Source: Chloroflexota bacterium
GTDB taxonomy: Bacteria; Chloroflexota; UBA11872; UBA12225; JAJDUF01
Assembly (NCBI GenBank): GCA_022824545.1
Contig: JAJDZR010000197.1
Coordinates: 1-46,238 of the forward strand
Length of the DNA: 46,238 nucleotides
Reading direction: 5' to 3'
Part shown: one piece after another, positions 16,986 through 24,863 of the stretch
How positions within the stretch are numbered: position 1 is the stretch's first letter
How the letters are laid out: every line of letters begins with the position of its first letter
Notes under the pieces: generated by a model
Told to the model about the DNA's origin: nothing
The model's input: only the letters and a program-made list of their open reading frames with translations
Databases searched by the model: none
Made by a program: the position numbers and the translations under genes

Positions 16986-17897
16986 TCACTGCTGCGCTGG
17001 AGCAACTGCCAGGTACGCTCGATAGGCGGCGGCGAGGTCGAATGACCGCGCATCGCCCTCGCGGAGCAGAATCCGCCAGCGTTGCACCAGGTGGTCGCCG
17101 GCGGCAATGTGTAGCTCGGTCAGGAGGGTCGGGTTGGAGAAGAGCGCCCCGTAGGCACGAGCGAAGAAGGCCGTCGGAGGATTGTCGGGGTGGTGCATGA
17201 TCGTCACCCCCACGGCCGCGCCGGCCACCTCGCCACTGTAATCGCACCAGTCGGCCACTTGCCCCATGCAGCCTGCCTCACCGCGCTGGCCGTTGCTATT
17301 GAGCAGCTGACCACCGTCTTCCTCATCCATGCTGTCTGCTACGCGCAAGCCGAGGTACGCATGGGTGTCCCGTTCGAGGGTGATCGGCCCGGCACTGGCT
17401 ATCAATTCCGAGGTCAGGTCAATGGCGTGTGCCTGCCCCCCGTGCCGGGCAGCGCGGACAATCACGTCGCGTCGCTCGGTGAGCAGCGTCGGCCCGTCGT
17501 GCCGCACCCAACGATTGCGCGTGCGTAGCGCCACGGCCGTGCCGTCGTCGAGCGCCTCCGGCGTCGCGGATTCCAGCACGATGTGGCCCAGATTGGGCCG
17601 CTGTGGGTTGTTGTCGTGAAAGACGTTGATACCGTTGACCCGCGCGTGGCCAATCCAGAGCGAGCGATGATGGTTGTAGCGGTGCGCGCCGGTCGTCGTG
17701 AGGGGCCGCCCGCTGGGAGAGTGGACCGGGTGAATATCCGGCTTGGACTTATAGAAGTCCCCGTATTGAAGGTAGCCCTTGTTGTAGCCTAGTAGCAAGC
17801 GCCCATTCCAGAGCACCTTGAAACGATACTCTTCCTCCTGGATGGCCAATGTCCCCGGCGACCGGTCCGCTCCCCTTGCTGAGACCATACCTACCAC
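16986..17897 (-). CDS. PmoA-like / DUF6807 family protein
   Basis: A 303-residue, beta-rich soluble protein. YRFKVLWNGRLLLGYNKG at the start, then GRPLTTTGAHRYNHHRSLWIGHARVNGINVFHDN, is the hallmark of the PmoA/DUF6807 family, whose members have galactose-mutarotase-like beta-sandwich character and occur in gene clusters for sugar degradation; the name PmoA does not mean methane monooxygenase. The motif HRSLWIGH.RVNG is fully present. The C-terminal half holds DSMDEEDGGQLLNSNGQRG and WCDYSGEVAGAAVGVTIMHHPDNPP, also typical. The start could be the second Met (MVSARG). It is convergent with prs (29 bp gap). Substrate unknown. Confidence 0.78.
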   Translation of the reverse strand: MVGMVSARGADRSPGTLAIQEEEYRFKVLWNGRLLLGYNKGYLQYGDFYKSKPDIHPVHSPSGRPLTTTGAHRYNHHRSLWIGHARVNGINVFHDNNPQRPNLGHIVLESATPEALDDGTAVALRTRNRWVRHDGPTLLTERRDVIVRAARHGGQAHAIDLTSELIASAGPITLERDTHAYLGLRVADSMDEEDGGQLLNSNGQRGEAGCMGQVADWCDYSGEVAGAAVGVTIMHHPDNPPTAFFARAYGALFSNPTLLTELHIAAGDHLVQRWRILLREGDARSFDLAAAYRAYLAVAPAQQ

Positions 17898-17969
17898 AAC
17901 TCCAACCCGGCCGCTCGGAGATCACCCGGATGGCAGCTTACTCTCGCGGGACAGTGACACCTGGCGCAG

Positions 17970-18791
17970 CTATCGTTCCGTTTGCCGGCGGCGCAGTTCC
18001 GCCTCAAGCTGCCGTATTCTTTCCTCGGCAGCCTGGCGGGCGGCCCGCTCCGCCAGCCGGCCGGCCTGCTCGACGGCAGCCTGTGCCTCGGCCGCCTCCC
18101 GCGCCTCCCGTTCCGCCTCCCTGGTGTCCCACACCTCCCGCCAGCTCTCCAGATAAGTGCCGCTCGCCAGGTCGTACAACCGCGGCCAGCCACCGTCCCA
18201 GCACAGGCTCAACCCCAGCACCTCGCTGTAGCCCTTCAGAATACCGTCCGGCGCCGTGGTCAGTTCAATCGACTCATACACCCCACCCACCAGCCGGTCC
18301 CCGGCCAGCCACTGCCCGTGATACTTCCCCTCCTCCGTCGGATCGAAGCGCCAGTATTCCGGTATACCAATCCGCGCATAGATCTGCCGCTTCCGGCCTG
18401 TGTCCTCCCGCCCGGTGCTGGCCGAGCCGATCTCCAGCACCCAATCCGGCGGCTTGCCCACTTCCCAGGGCAGATAGAGCTTGCGTTGCCGGATGGCTTG
18501 CGTGTCCACCCCAAAGGCCAGGTACACGTCCGGAGAGACGCGGACATTGAGGTCAGCGGGGTCGTAACAGATGATCGTGTTGCTGCTGAGGAACGTATCA
18601 GGACGCTGGTCGAAGTCGGTAAACCGACTGGCAAGCAGGCCGATAATTGCGTGGACGGGCTGTTCTTGATCCATTGCTTCAGGCTTCAGGACCGGTTCGT
18701 CAGGATCGAAGTCGAGACGGGCGTAGTCAATGGTGCCCTGCTCGTGGTAGGGCCGCATGGCGGGCGTGGTGGGTGTGACTATGGCTGCCAT
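17970..18791 (-). CDS. Uma2-family PD-(D/E)XK nuclease-fold protein with coiled-coil tail
   Basis: A 273-residue protein. The core (residues about 40-190) has the Uma2 pattern: SPDVYLAFG (catalytic-type Asp), DWVLEIGSAST (Glu) and RKRQIYARIGIPEYWRFD (basic residue plus the IPEYW signature). Uma2 proteins adopt a restriction-endonuclease fold and are very abundant in Cyanobacteria and Chloroflexi, with no firmly proven function. The last 70 residues are a charged, Ala/Glu/Arg-rich coiled coil (EREAREAAEAQAAVEQAGRL), also common in the family. The ATG is near 18791. It stands alone between a PmoA-like and an AllA-like gene on the same strand. Confidence 0.88.
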   Translation of the reverse strand: MAAIVTPTTPAMRPYHEQGTIDYARLDFDPDEPVLKPEAMDQEQPVHAIIGLLASRFTDFDQRPDTFLSSNTIICYDPADLNVRVSPDVYLAFGVDTQAIRQRKLYLPWEVGKPPDWVLEIGSASTGREDTGRKRQIYARIGIPEYWRFDPTEEGKYHGQWLAGDRLVGGVYESIELTTAPDGILKGYSEVLGLSLCWDGGWPRLYDLASGTYLESWREVWDTREAEREAREAAEAQAAVEQAGRLAERAARQAAEERIRQLEAELRRRQTER

Positions 18792-18810
18792 TGTAGACCT
18801 CGGAGCAACG

Positions 18811-19287
18811 TCAGACGGCCAGCTCGACCGTCACGCCTAGCTCGTCTTCAATCGCAATAAGCTCAGTGTTCTGCGGCGATACGTTGCTCTGGACGTTGAC
18901 GAGCTGGCAGGTGTCGCCTTGGAGGGAACGCGGCTCGATGTGCCATGTGCCGACGTGGAAGATCACGGCCGTCTGCCCGTCGGTCGTGAAGGCGGCAATT
19001 TTGCTTGGGTCAAAGCCGTCTACCGGCTCGTCGGGCGGCGCCACGAACACCGCAAATGGCGCACCGCCCAGCGGGATGAACAACTGCGTGTGATCGAGGT
19101 GGCGATTGATGCGATTGAGGCGCTGCGGGACCCGCTCCACCGTCATCAGACGGGCCGTGAAGTGTCCCTCCTGCAGGCTCAAGCCACCCCGTTCAATCGT
19201 GACCAGGCGGCCATAGGGAGCAAAGCTCTCGGCAGTGATCGGCTGTGCCCTCACCCGAACGGTGCGCGCGGTGGTAGTCGTCGCCAT
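18811..19287 (-). CDS. Ureidoglycolate lyase (AllA) family protein
   Basis: A 158-residue cupin-type protein. Family landmarks: RVRAQPITAESFAPYG at the N-terminus, HLDHTQLFIPLGGAPFAVFVAPPDE in the middle and VIFHVGTWHIEP before the C-terminal strand. AllA members convert ureidoglycolate to glyoxylate and urea in purine breakdown; distant members have other roles. The ATG at 19287 is chosen because AAGGAGG lies 7 bases before it; a frame 17 residues longer has no such site. The nearest possible pathway partner is the hyuAB pair 13 kb away, so a purine route is only a suggestion. Confidence 0.78.
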   Translation of the reverse strand: MATTTTARTVRVRAQPITAESFAPYGRLVTIERGGLSLQEGHFTARLMTVERVPQRLNRINRHLDHTQLFIPLGGAPFAVFVAPPDEPVDGFDPSKIAAFTTDGQTAVIFHVGTWHIEPRSLQGDTCQLVNVQSNVSPQNTELIAIEDELGVTVELAV

Positions 19288-19327
19288 AATGCAGCCTCCT
19301 TCACCGGCATCCGCGTGCGGCGCCGTT

Positions 19328-19585
19328 TCACTCTGCATCCGGCCGCCGCAACAGCTTCCCCTGCCAGTCTACCTCAGTACGTAGCTGCCGCTGTTCTTCC
19401 TCCACGTCGCCGAGCCGTCGCTCGATCCGCAGCAGTCGCTCGGCGAGATCGTTCGGTAGCTGCGGGGCCTCCCGTCTCGCCAGCAACCACCGTTGCACGG
19501 TCAGGATGGTCAGCCGCCCCAAATACCCAAAGATACCCAAGCCAACCAGGGTGAGAATCGCCATGATAACATCGAGACCTGTCAT
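19328..19585 (-). CDS. Small PspB-like membrane coiled-coil protein, copy 2
   Basis: An 85-residue protein with one N-terminal transmembrane helix (VIMAILTLVGLGIFGYLG), a short basic stretch and a C-terminal coiled coil ending in RLGDVEEEQRQLRTEVDWQGKLL. The order helix, then LERxERR coiled coil, is that of phage-shock-protein B. The last 25 residues are almost the same as those of the gene at 19802-20044 (EEQRQLR.E..WQGKLL), so the two are tandem paralogues. The ATG at 19585 begins the conserved part; the longer upstream frame is read through a palindromic repeat and is rejected. Function is unknown; membrane stress or a scaffold role is a guess. Confidence 0.65.
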   Translation of the reverse strand: MTGLDVIMAILTLVGLGIFGYLGRLTILTVQRWLLARREAPQLPNDLAERLLRIERRLGDVEEEQRQLRTEVDWQGKLLRRPDAE

Positions 19586-19752
19586 ATGATTCCTTTGTCT
19601 CCTCCATACGTTCATACGTTGCAGTGCGGCGCTGGTCAGCCGGTCGGAGAAACGATGGGCACAGCGAGGCATGAGGCTACGCGGCCTCGCCCCTTTGACC
19701 TGGCAGCGACGCCGCCGGTTTCGCTCGTGTGCCAAGAGCATGCCGCCATACT

Positions 19753-19780
19753 CCCCCTCTCCACCATGGTGGAGAGGGGG
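19753..19780. repeat. Perfect 28-bp GC palindrome between the two PspB-like genes
   Basis: The 28 bases are a full palindrome (arms CCCCCTCTCCACCA and its complement), followed by a G-rich tail (GGCCGGGGGGTGAGG). It could act as an RNA stem-loop that separates expression of the two small genes, but no T-run follows on either strand, so it is not a classical terminator. Confidence 0.8.
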
Positions 19781-19801
19781 CCGGGGGGTGAGGCGCAAGG
19801 C

Positions 19802-20044
19802 TCACTTCTCGGAGGATTGCTGCAGCAGCTTCCCCTGCCATTCCAGCTCGGACCGCAGCTGCCGCTGCTCCTCGCTCATCTCGGCAAGCCGCGACTCAAG
19901 ACGCTCCAGCCGTTCTTGTACGTCCGTCGGCAAGCTGGCCGCCTGCTGCTTGTGCCCTGCTATTCTCATCTTGACATAACTACGATACATTGTACTGGCA
20001 ACCCCAGCAATAATGGCCACGACGGGCACCCATACCCATTCCAT
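19802..20044 (-). CDS. Small PspB-like membrane coiled-coil protein, copy 1
   Basis: An 80-residue protein with one N-terminal transmembrane helix (VWVPVVAIIAGVASTMY), a basic juxtamembrane segment (RSYVKMRIAGHK) and a C-terminal coiled coil (ERLERLESRLAEMSEEQRQL). The C-terminal EEQRQLR.E..WQGKLL block is shared with the gene downstream. Resemblance to PspB is at the level of layout and heptad pattern. It is divergent from the pyr operon leader. Confidence 0.65.
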   Translation of the reverse strand: MEWVWVPVVAIIAGVASTMYRSYVKMRIAGHKQQAASLPTDVQERLERLESRLAEMSEEQRQLRSELEWQGKLLQQSSEK

Positions 20045-20146
20045 ACGCCTTCCTCCGCCAGAGCATTATGAGCCGCCGCGCCAGCCGCCGCAAGGTGGGG
20101 CATCCTCTTGTGGGCGCCTCGGCCCGTCATTGCCGCGCCGCCGGCC

Positions 20147-20176
20147 TTGCGGCCGCCATGGTCGCTGCGCTATGGT
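20147..20176 (+). promoter_or_regulatory. Putative promoter of the pyr operon
   Basis: TTGCGG (20147-20152) and TATGGT (20171-20176) are 18 bases apart. Transcription would start near 20183, about 47 bases before the PyrR-binding stem-loop. The boxes are moderate matches in GC-rich DNA. Confidence 0.35.
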
Positions 20177-20229
20177 TGGGGCAGACCGCGATCAACCCGG
20201 TCCGGTCACTCACACCCTCGCGCCTTTAA

Positions 20230-20254
20230 GCCGACCCTGTGAGGCGGCAAGGAG
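20230..20254 (+). promoter_or_regulatory. PyrR-binding RNA stem-loop overlapping a ribosome site
   Basis: The RNA folds as GCCG, bulged A, CC, hexaloop CUGUGA, GG, CGGC. The hexaloop fits the CNGNGA consensus of PyrR-binding loops, the following GAGGC..GCAAGG block matches as well, and a bulged purine on the 5' side is expected. The 3' part, AAGGAG (20249-20254), is also the ribosome site for the ATG at 20262. No terminator with a T-run follows, so PyrR with UMP probably blocks translation, as known in mycobacteria, rather than attenuating transcription as in Bacillus. Confidence 0.75.
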
Positions 20255-20261
20255 CATAGCC

Positions 20262-20438
20262 ATGGTTCCGCTGCGTGCGGCACACGTCTCGCCGCGGCTA
20301 CATTCCCTCCATCGCGCGGCTCCCGCCATTGGCCGCGATGCTCCGTTTCCTCGCCGCAGCGTGTCCTCGCACACTGGCCGAGGAGGTGCGCCGAAAGCGA
20401 GCGGCCAAGGATCGCGTATCCAAGCAACGAGGCGCTGA
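20262..20438 (+). CDS. Possible 58-residue leader ORF of the pyr operon
   Basis: This frame starts at an ATG 7 bases after the AAGGAG that belongs to the PyrR stem-loop and stops 6 bp before the pyrR start. The product is Arg/Ser/Pro-rich with no recognisable domain (begins MVPLRAAHVSPRL). Its position suggests a translated leader through which PyrR could control ribosome entry, with pyrR translated by coupling. It could also be a chance frame in GC-rich DNA; the position, not the sequence, is the argument. Confidence 0.4.
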   Translation: MVPLRAAHVSPRLHSLHRAAPAIGRDAPFPRRSVSSHTGRGGAPKASGQGSRIQATRR

Positions 20439-20444
20439 ACGACG

Positions 20445-21050
20445 GTGATGACTGAGGGGCAAGCGCAACCGAACGGCGTGCCGACTACCACGCAGCGCGG
20501 CGGCAAGATGATCTTGCAGGCCGAGGACGTGCGGCGCGCGCTAGTCAGGATCGCCCATGAAATCCTGGAGCGGCACCGCGGCGCCGACGATCTCGTGCTG
20601 GTCGGCGTGGTCAGTCGCGGTGTCCCACTGGCGCGCCGCTTGGCGGAGCACATCGAGACGGTAGAGGGCATCAAGGTGCCGGTCGGCGAGCTGGACGTGA
20701 CCCTCCACCGGGACGACCTCGATCTGCGGGGCGGCCGGCGGGCAATGCGCCGCTCGACCCTACCCGTCAACGTCAGCGGGCGGCGGGTTGTGCTCGTAGA
20801 TGATGTCCTCTACACGGGACGCAGTGTGCGCGCCGCCCTCGACGCGCTCCTCGCGTATGGGCGCCCCAAATGGATTCAGTTGGCCGTGCTGGTTGATCGC
20901 GGACACCGCGAGCTACCGCTGCGGGCGGACTACGTGGGGAAGAACTTGCCGACGGCCCGCGATGAGAGCGTAGACGTACACCTGCTGGAGACCGACGGAC
21001 GGGACGCGGTGCTACTGCGCCCGGGACGGCGCGATCCGGTGGAGCCGTAG
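20445..21050 (+). CDS. pyrR: PyrR bifunctional regulator / uracil phosphoribosyltransferase
   Basis: A 201-residue protein. The conserved body starts at [22 protein letters not shown] (residue 22), and the PRPP-binding loop [18 protein letters not shown] is near residue 115. PyrR binds UMP and the pyr mRNA leader and also has weak uracil phosphoribosyltransferase activity. The first 21 residues (from the GTG at 20445 or ATG at 20448) are an extra Gln/Thr-rich extension; a start at 20508 would give the usual length but has only a weak ribosome site. It is first in the operon, right after its own RNA target, an autoregulatory arrangement. Confidence 0.93.
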   Translation: MMTEGQAQPNGVPTTTQRGGKMILQAEDVRRALVRIAHEILERHRGADDLVLVGVVSRGVPLARRLAEHIETVEGIKVPVGELDVTLHRDDLDLRGGRRAMRRSTLPVNVSGRRVVLVDDVLYTGRSVRAALDALLAYGRPKWIQLAVLVDRGHRELPLRADYVGKNLPTARDESVDVHLLETDGRDAVLLRPGRRDPVEP

Positions 21051-21099
21051 TGGCGTAGGGATAGGCCGGAGTGGGCCTGAGCCGGGAAGGAGCAAGGCG

Positions 21100-22251
21100 A
21101 TGACATTGCGACGTAAGCATGTTCTCGATCTGGACGACTTCACCGCCGACGAGATCGGCGCAGTGCTCGATACGGCCGAGGCGATGAGCGACGTGCTGGC
21201 GCGGCCCATCAAGCGGGTGCCCGCGCTGCGCGGCACGACCATCGTCAACTGCTTCTACGAATCCAGCACCCGCACGCGTGTCTCGTTCGAGCTGGCAGCC
21301 AAAAATCTGAGTGCCGACGTCGTCAACATGACGGCCTCGGGGTCGAGCGTGGACAAAGGCGAATCGCTCGTAGATACTTCGCGGACCCTGCAAGCCCTGG
21401 GCGCCGATATGGTGGTTATGAGACACCGGTCCTCCGGCGCACCTTACTTGGTGAGTCAGCACATCGCCGCGCGGGTCATCAATGCCGGCGACGGGTGGCA
21501 CGCGCACCCGACCCAGGCGCTCCTCGACCTGTTCACGGTCCGCCGCCACCTCGGCGACTTGGCCGGTCTGAAGCTGGTGATCGTCGGTGACATTCTGCAC
21601 AGCCGCGTGGCGCGCTCCAACCTGTGGGGGTTTACGCGGATGGGTGCGGACGTGACCCTCTGCGGCCCGCCAACGCTCGTGCCGCACGACCTCGTCACGG
21701 CCGTCACCGGGCAGCCGGCACGCCAGTCCTACTTGGCTCGCGCCGCGGCTGCCGCCGGGCACAACGGCGTCGGCGCCAACGGCCGCTCCGGGCAGCCAGC
21801 CATCCGCTCCATCGGCGATCATGCTGCGGCAACGGCGGACGCCGGGCAGTCGGCGACGGCCGTCGCGACGGCAGTGCGCGCTCCGCCCCAGGTAGCCACA
21901 ACCGGCGAGTCACGGGGCCGGGTACATATCACTTACGACCTGGACGAGGCGCTCGCCGATGCGGACGTAGTGATGGCGCTGCGTCTCCAGAAGGAACGGC
22001 AGACGGCCGGGCTGCTCCCTACGCTGCGTGAGTACAGCCAGCGTTACGGTCTCACTACCGACCGCCTCAAGACGGCCAGACGCCATGCGTTAGTCATGCA
22101 CCCGGGGCCGATGAACGAGGGAGTCGAGATCACACCCGAGGTCGCGCAGGGCCAGCAGTCGGTCATCGAGGAACAGGTGCAGAACGGCCTCGCGGTGCGG
22201 ATGGCGCTCCTGTACCTGCTGGCCGGTGGGCAAGGAGGCCCAGTCGGGTGA
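21100..22251 (+). CDS. pyrB: Aspartate carbamoyltransferase with a ~60-residue low-complexity insert
   Basis: A 383-residue catalytic chain, against about 305-310 in the family. It joins carbamoyl phosphate and aspartate in UMP synthesis. The carbamoyl-phosphate loop is ESSTRTRVSFE near residue 55, GDILHSRVARSN near 168 and MHPGPMNEGVEI near the C-terminus. All are intact. Between LCGPPTLVPHDLV (about 190-200) and VHITYDLDEAL (from 275) lies an Ala/Gly/Ser/Thr-rich stretch of about 65-70 residues (for example ARAAAAAGHNGVGANG) where relatives have a short loop. The insert is at a surface loop of the aspartate domain. AAGGAG precedes the ATG by 7 bases. No pyrI is present. The stop overlaps the pyrC start (GTGA). 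Confidence 0.95.
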   Translation: MTLRRKHVLDLDDFTADEIGAVLDTAEAMSDVLARPIKRVPALRGTTIVNCFYESSTRTRVSFELAAKNLSADVVNMTASGSSVDKGESLVDTSRTLQALGADMVVMRHRSSGAPYLVSQHIAARVINAGDGWHAHPTQALLDLFTVRRHLGDLAGLKLVIVGDILHSRVARSNLWGFTRMGADVTLCGPPTLVPHDLVTAVTGQPARQSYLARAAAAAGHNGVGANGRSGQPAIRSIGDHAAATADAGQSATAVATAVRAPPQVATTGESRGRVHITYDLDEALADADVVMALRLQKERQTAGLLPTLREYSQRYGLTTDRLKTARRHALVMHPGPMNEGVEITPEVAQGQQSVIEEQVQNGLAVRMALLYLLAGGQGGPVG

Positions 22252-23585
22252 GTATCGCACCGCGCCCCGTGCTGATTCGCGGCGGCAGGGTCATTGACCC
22301 CGCCCAATCGCTCGATCAGGTCGGCGACGTGCTGCTGCGCGACGGCTTGGTCGCCGCCGTCGGCCCCAATCTCAACGCCGACGAGGCCGAGATCATCGAG
22401 GCCGCCGGGCAGATCGTCTGTCCGGGCTTCATTGACCTGCACTGCCACCTGCGCGAGCCGGGATACGAGGCCAAAGAGACGATTGCCACGGGCACCGCCG
22501 CTGCTGCCGCCGGCGGCTTTACGACGGTCTGCTGTATGCCCAACACGCTGCCGGTGCTGGATACGGCACCGGTCCTCGAAGCGCTCGCACGCACAGTGGC
22601 GGCGCAGGGCGTGGTGCGCGTACATCCCATCGCCGCCATCACCCGTGAGCAGGCCGGCCGCGAGTTGGTCGAGATGGCCGAGCTGACCGAGGCCGGCGCG
22701 GTGGGGTTCTCCGACGACGGCGCGTGCCTCACCGACAGCGGCGTCATGCGCCGGGCGCTGGAGTACAGCTTGCTCGTTCGCCGCCCCGTCATCCAGCACG
22801 CCGAAGACCCGGCGCTCTCGCATCACGGCGTTATGCACGAGGGGCCGGTGAGCGCGCGGCTGGGGCTGCCGGGCTGGCCGGGGACGGCGGAGGAGGTCAT
22901 CGTCGCCCGCGACATTGCCCTGGCCAAGATTACGGGGGCGCACGTGCATGTGGCCCACGTCAGCAGCGCCGGCAGCGTGGACTTGATCCGCCGAGCGAAA
23001 GCGCAGGACGTCCACGTCACCGCCGAGGTGACACCGCATCATCTGACACTGACCGATGACCTGGTAGCCGGCCACTGGTGGTCGGCCACGGCGAGCTTGC
23101 CGCCCTACGACACACGCACGAAAGTCAACCCGCCGTTGCGTCCACGTGAAGACGTAGACGCGCTCATTGCCGGGCTGTGCGACGGGACGATTGATGTCAT
23201 TGCGACCGACCACGCTCCTCACACCACCGCCGACAAGGAATGCGAATACGATGAGGCCGCCTTTGGCATCTCGGTGTTCGAGACAGCGCTGGGGAGCATC
23301 ATGAGCCTGGTCCAGGCCGAGCAGTTGCCGTTAGCGCGGGCCATCGAGGCACTGACGAGCGGCCCGGCCCACATCTTCGGGCTGGACGGCGGCTCGCTGG
23401 CGGTTGGTGCTGCTGCCGACGTGACCATATTCGACCCGGAGCGCGAGTGGTGCGTAGATACGAGCCGCTTCCGCTCGCTAGGTCGCAATACACCCCTCGA
23501 CGGGGTATTCCTACCCGGTCAGGTGACGCACACCTTCGTCGGTGGCAAGCCGGTCTACCGGTTGGCAGCGGAGGTAGCGTCGTGA
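22248..23585 (+). CDS. pyrC: Dihydroorotase
   Basis: A 445-residue amidohydrolase that closes carbamoyl aspartate to dihydroorotate. The zinc-binding motif DLHCHLREPG is at residues 63-72 (His65, His67); HAEDP and HVAHVSSAGSV supply further metal ligands, and IATDHAPHT holds the catalytic Asp. Length and layout are those of the long (type I, bacterial PyrC2-like) enzymes. The GTG start overlaps the pyrB stop by 4 bp, with AAGGAGG upstream, and the stop overlaps the carA start in the same way, so the three are tightly coupled. Confidence 0.95.
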   Translation: MSIAPRPVLIRGGRVIDPAQSLDQVGDVLLRDGLVAAVGPNLNADEAEIIEAAGQIVCPGFIDLHCHLREPGYEAKETIATGTAAAAAGGFTTVCCMPNTLPVLDTAPVLEALARTVAAQGVVRVHPIAAITREQAGRELVEMAELTEAGAVGFSDDGACLTDSGVMRRALEYSLLVRRPVIQHAEDPALSHHGVMHEGPVSARLGLPGWPGTAEEVIVARDIALAKITGAHVHVAHVSSAGSVDLIRRAKAQDVHVTAEVTPHHLTLTDDLVAGHWWSATASLPPYDTRTKVNPPLRPREDVDALIAGLCDGTIDVIATDHAPHTTADKECEYDEAAFGISVFETALGSIMSLVQAEQLPLARAIEALTSGPAHIFGLDGGSLAVGAAADVTIFDPEREWCVDTSRFRSLGRNTPLDGVFLPGQVTHTFVGGKPVYRLAAEVAS

Positions 23586-24859
23586 CAAGCAACTCGCAGT
23601 CGCAGCCCTACATCTTGGCGCTCGAAGACGGCTACACCGCGTTCGGTTACGGCGTCCCAGCCGATTCCGGTAGCCCCTCCGCATCCGATCGCTCCGGCGA
23701 AAACGGGAACCCGCTCGCGGCGGCCGGCGAGCTAGTCTTCACCACTGCCATGACCGGCTACCAGGAAACCTGCACCGACCCTTCCTATCGCGGTCAGCTT
23801 GTCGTACTGACCTATCCGCTCATCAACAACTACGGCGTGACCGATGGTGACGCCGAGTCGCGGCAGCCGTGGCTGGCGGGCCTAATCGTGCGCGAATATT
23901 GCCCGGCGCCGAGCCATTGGCGGGCCGAGGGTGGACTGGCCGCATACCTGGCAGACGAGCGTATCCCGCTGGTCGAGGGGTTCGATACGCGGGCGCTGAC
24001 CCGCCATCTGCGGACCTACGGCGCCCGGCGCGCACAACTGGTTCCGGCCGACGAGCACCTCGCTACGGCGGCGCGGCGCGATCCCGCCGCTTGGCTACGG
24101 GGCAGGACGCCCGGCGCGAGTGAGGCCGGTGCAGCCCTCGTCTCGTCGGCGCAGCGGGTCATCCCGCTTTCCGAGCAAGATTTGGTCGGGCAGGTCACGA
24201 TCCCGGAGGCGGCATCGTTTGACGACACCTCGTGGGACGGGTGGCCGGAGCCACGACGGGCCAAGCAACGGCACCGGGTTGTGCTGGTGGACTGCGGGAT
24301 CAAGAACAACCTGCCCCGGTCGTTGGCGCGGCGCGGCCTAGAGCCGGTGCTCGTACCGTATGCGACGACGGCCGAGGCGATCATGGCGCTCGAACCGGAT
24401 GGGGTGCTGGTCGGCAACGGCCCCGGCGACCCGGAGGCCGTCGAAGCCACCATCGAGACCCTGCGGACGCTCATTGGCCCCCGCGGCCCGGTCGTGCGCG
24501 ACCGGCTGCCACTGATCGGCGTCTGCCTGGGCCACCAGCTCTTGGGCCTTGCGGCGGGAGCGACCACCAGCCGACTGAAGTTCGGGCACCGTGGCGCCAA
24601 CCATCCCGTACTCGACAAGCGCACCGGACGGGTTCACATCACGTCGCAGAACCACGGCTTCCAAGTGGATAGCGATTCCCTGCCCGCCGACAGCGGCTTC
24701 TCCGTCAGCCATGTCAACCTCAACGACGGGTCCGCCGAGGGGCTGCGGCACCGTGAGCTACCGATCTTCTCCGTGCAGTACCACCCGGAGGCCTCGCCCG
24801 GCCCGCAGGACAACCAATACCTCTTCAACGAATTCATGGACTTGATGGAGGAGCGATAA
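23582..24859 (+). CDS. carA: Carbamoyl phosphate synthase small (glutaminase) subunit
   Basis: A 425-residue subunit that releases ammonia from glutamine for CarB. The start is the GTG at 23582, which overlaps the pyrC stop, with GGAGG 7 bases upstream. The N-terminal domain has LVFTTAMTGYQETCTDPSYRGQ; the class I glutaminase has LIGVCLGHQLLG with nucleophile Cys315, QNHGFQVD, and YHPEASPGPQDN with His401 and Glu403. Near residues 19-40 there is a Ser/Asp/Gly-rich insert (GYGVPADSGSPSASDRSG) before the conserved GELVF strand. The TAA stop is 5 bp from the left inverted repeat of the cassette that separates carA from carB. Confidence 0.95.
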   Translation: MTSNSQSQPYILALEDGYTAFGYGVPADSGSPSASDRSGENGNPLAAAGELVFTTAMTGYQETCTDPSYRGQLVVLTYPLINNYGVTDGDAESRQPWLAGLIVREYCPAPSHWRAEGGLAAYLADERIPLVEGFDTRALTRHLRTYGARRAQLVPADEHLATAARRDPAAWLRGRTPGASEAGAALVSSAQRVIPLSEQDLVGQVTIPEAASFDDTSWDGWPEPRRAKQRHRVVLVDCGIKNNLPRSLARRGLEPVLVPYATTAEAIMALEPDGVLVGNGPGDPEAVEATIETLRTLIGPRGPVVRDRLPLIGVCLGHQLLGLAAGATTSRLKFGHRGANHPVLDKRTGRVHITSQNHGFQVDSDSLPADSGFSVSHVNLNDGSAEGLRHRELPIFSVQYHPEASPGPQDNQYLFNEFMDLMEER

Positions 24860-24863
24860 GCTG

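Noticed and set aside
19586..19798. An N-terminal extension of the second PspB-like gene to 19798
   Set aside because: The added part is read through a palindromic repeat and has no domain; the membrane helix with its ATG at 19585 begins the conserved protein.
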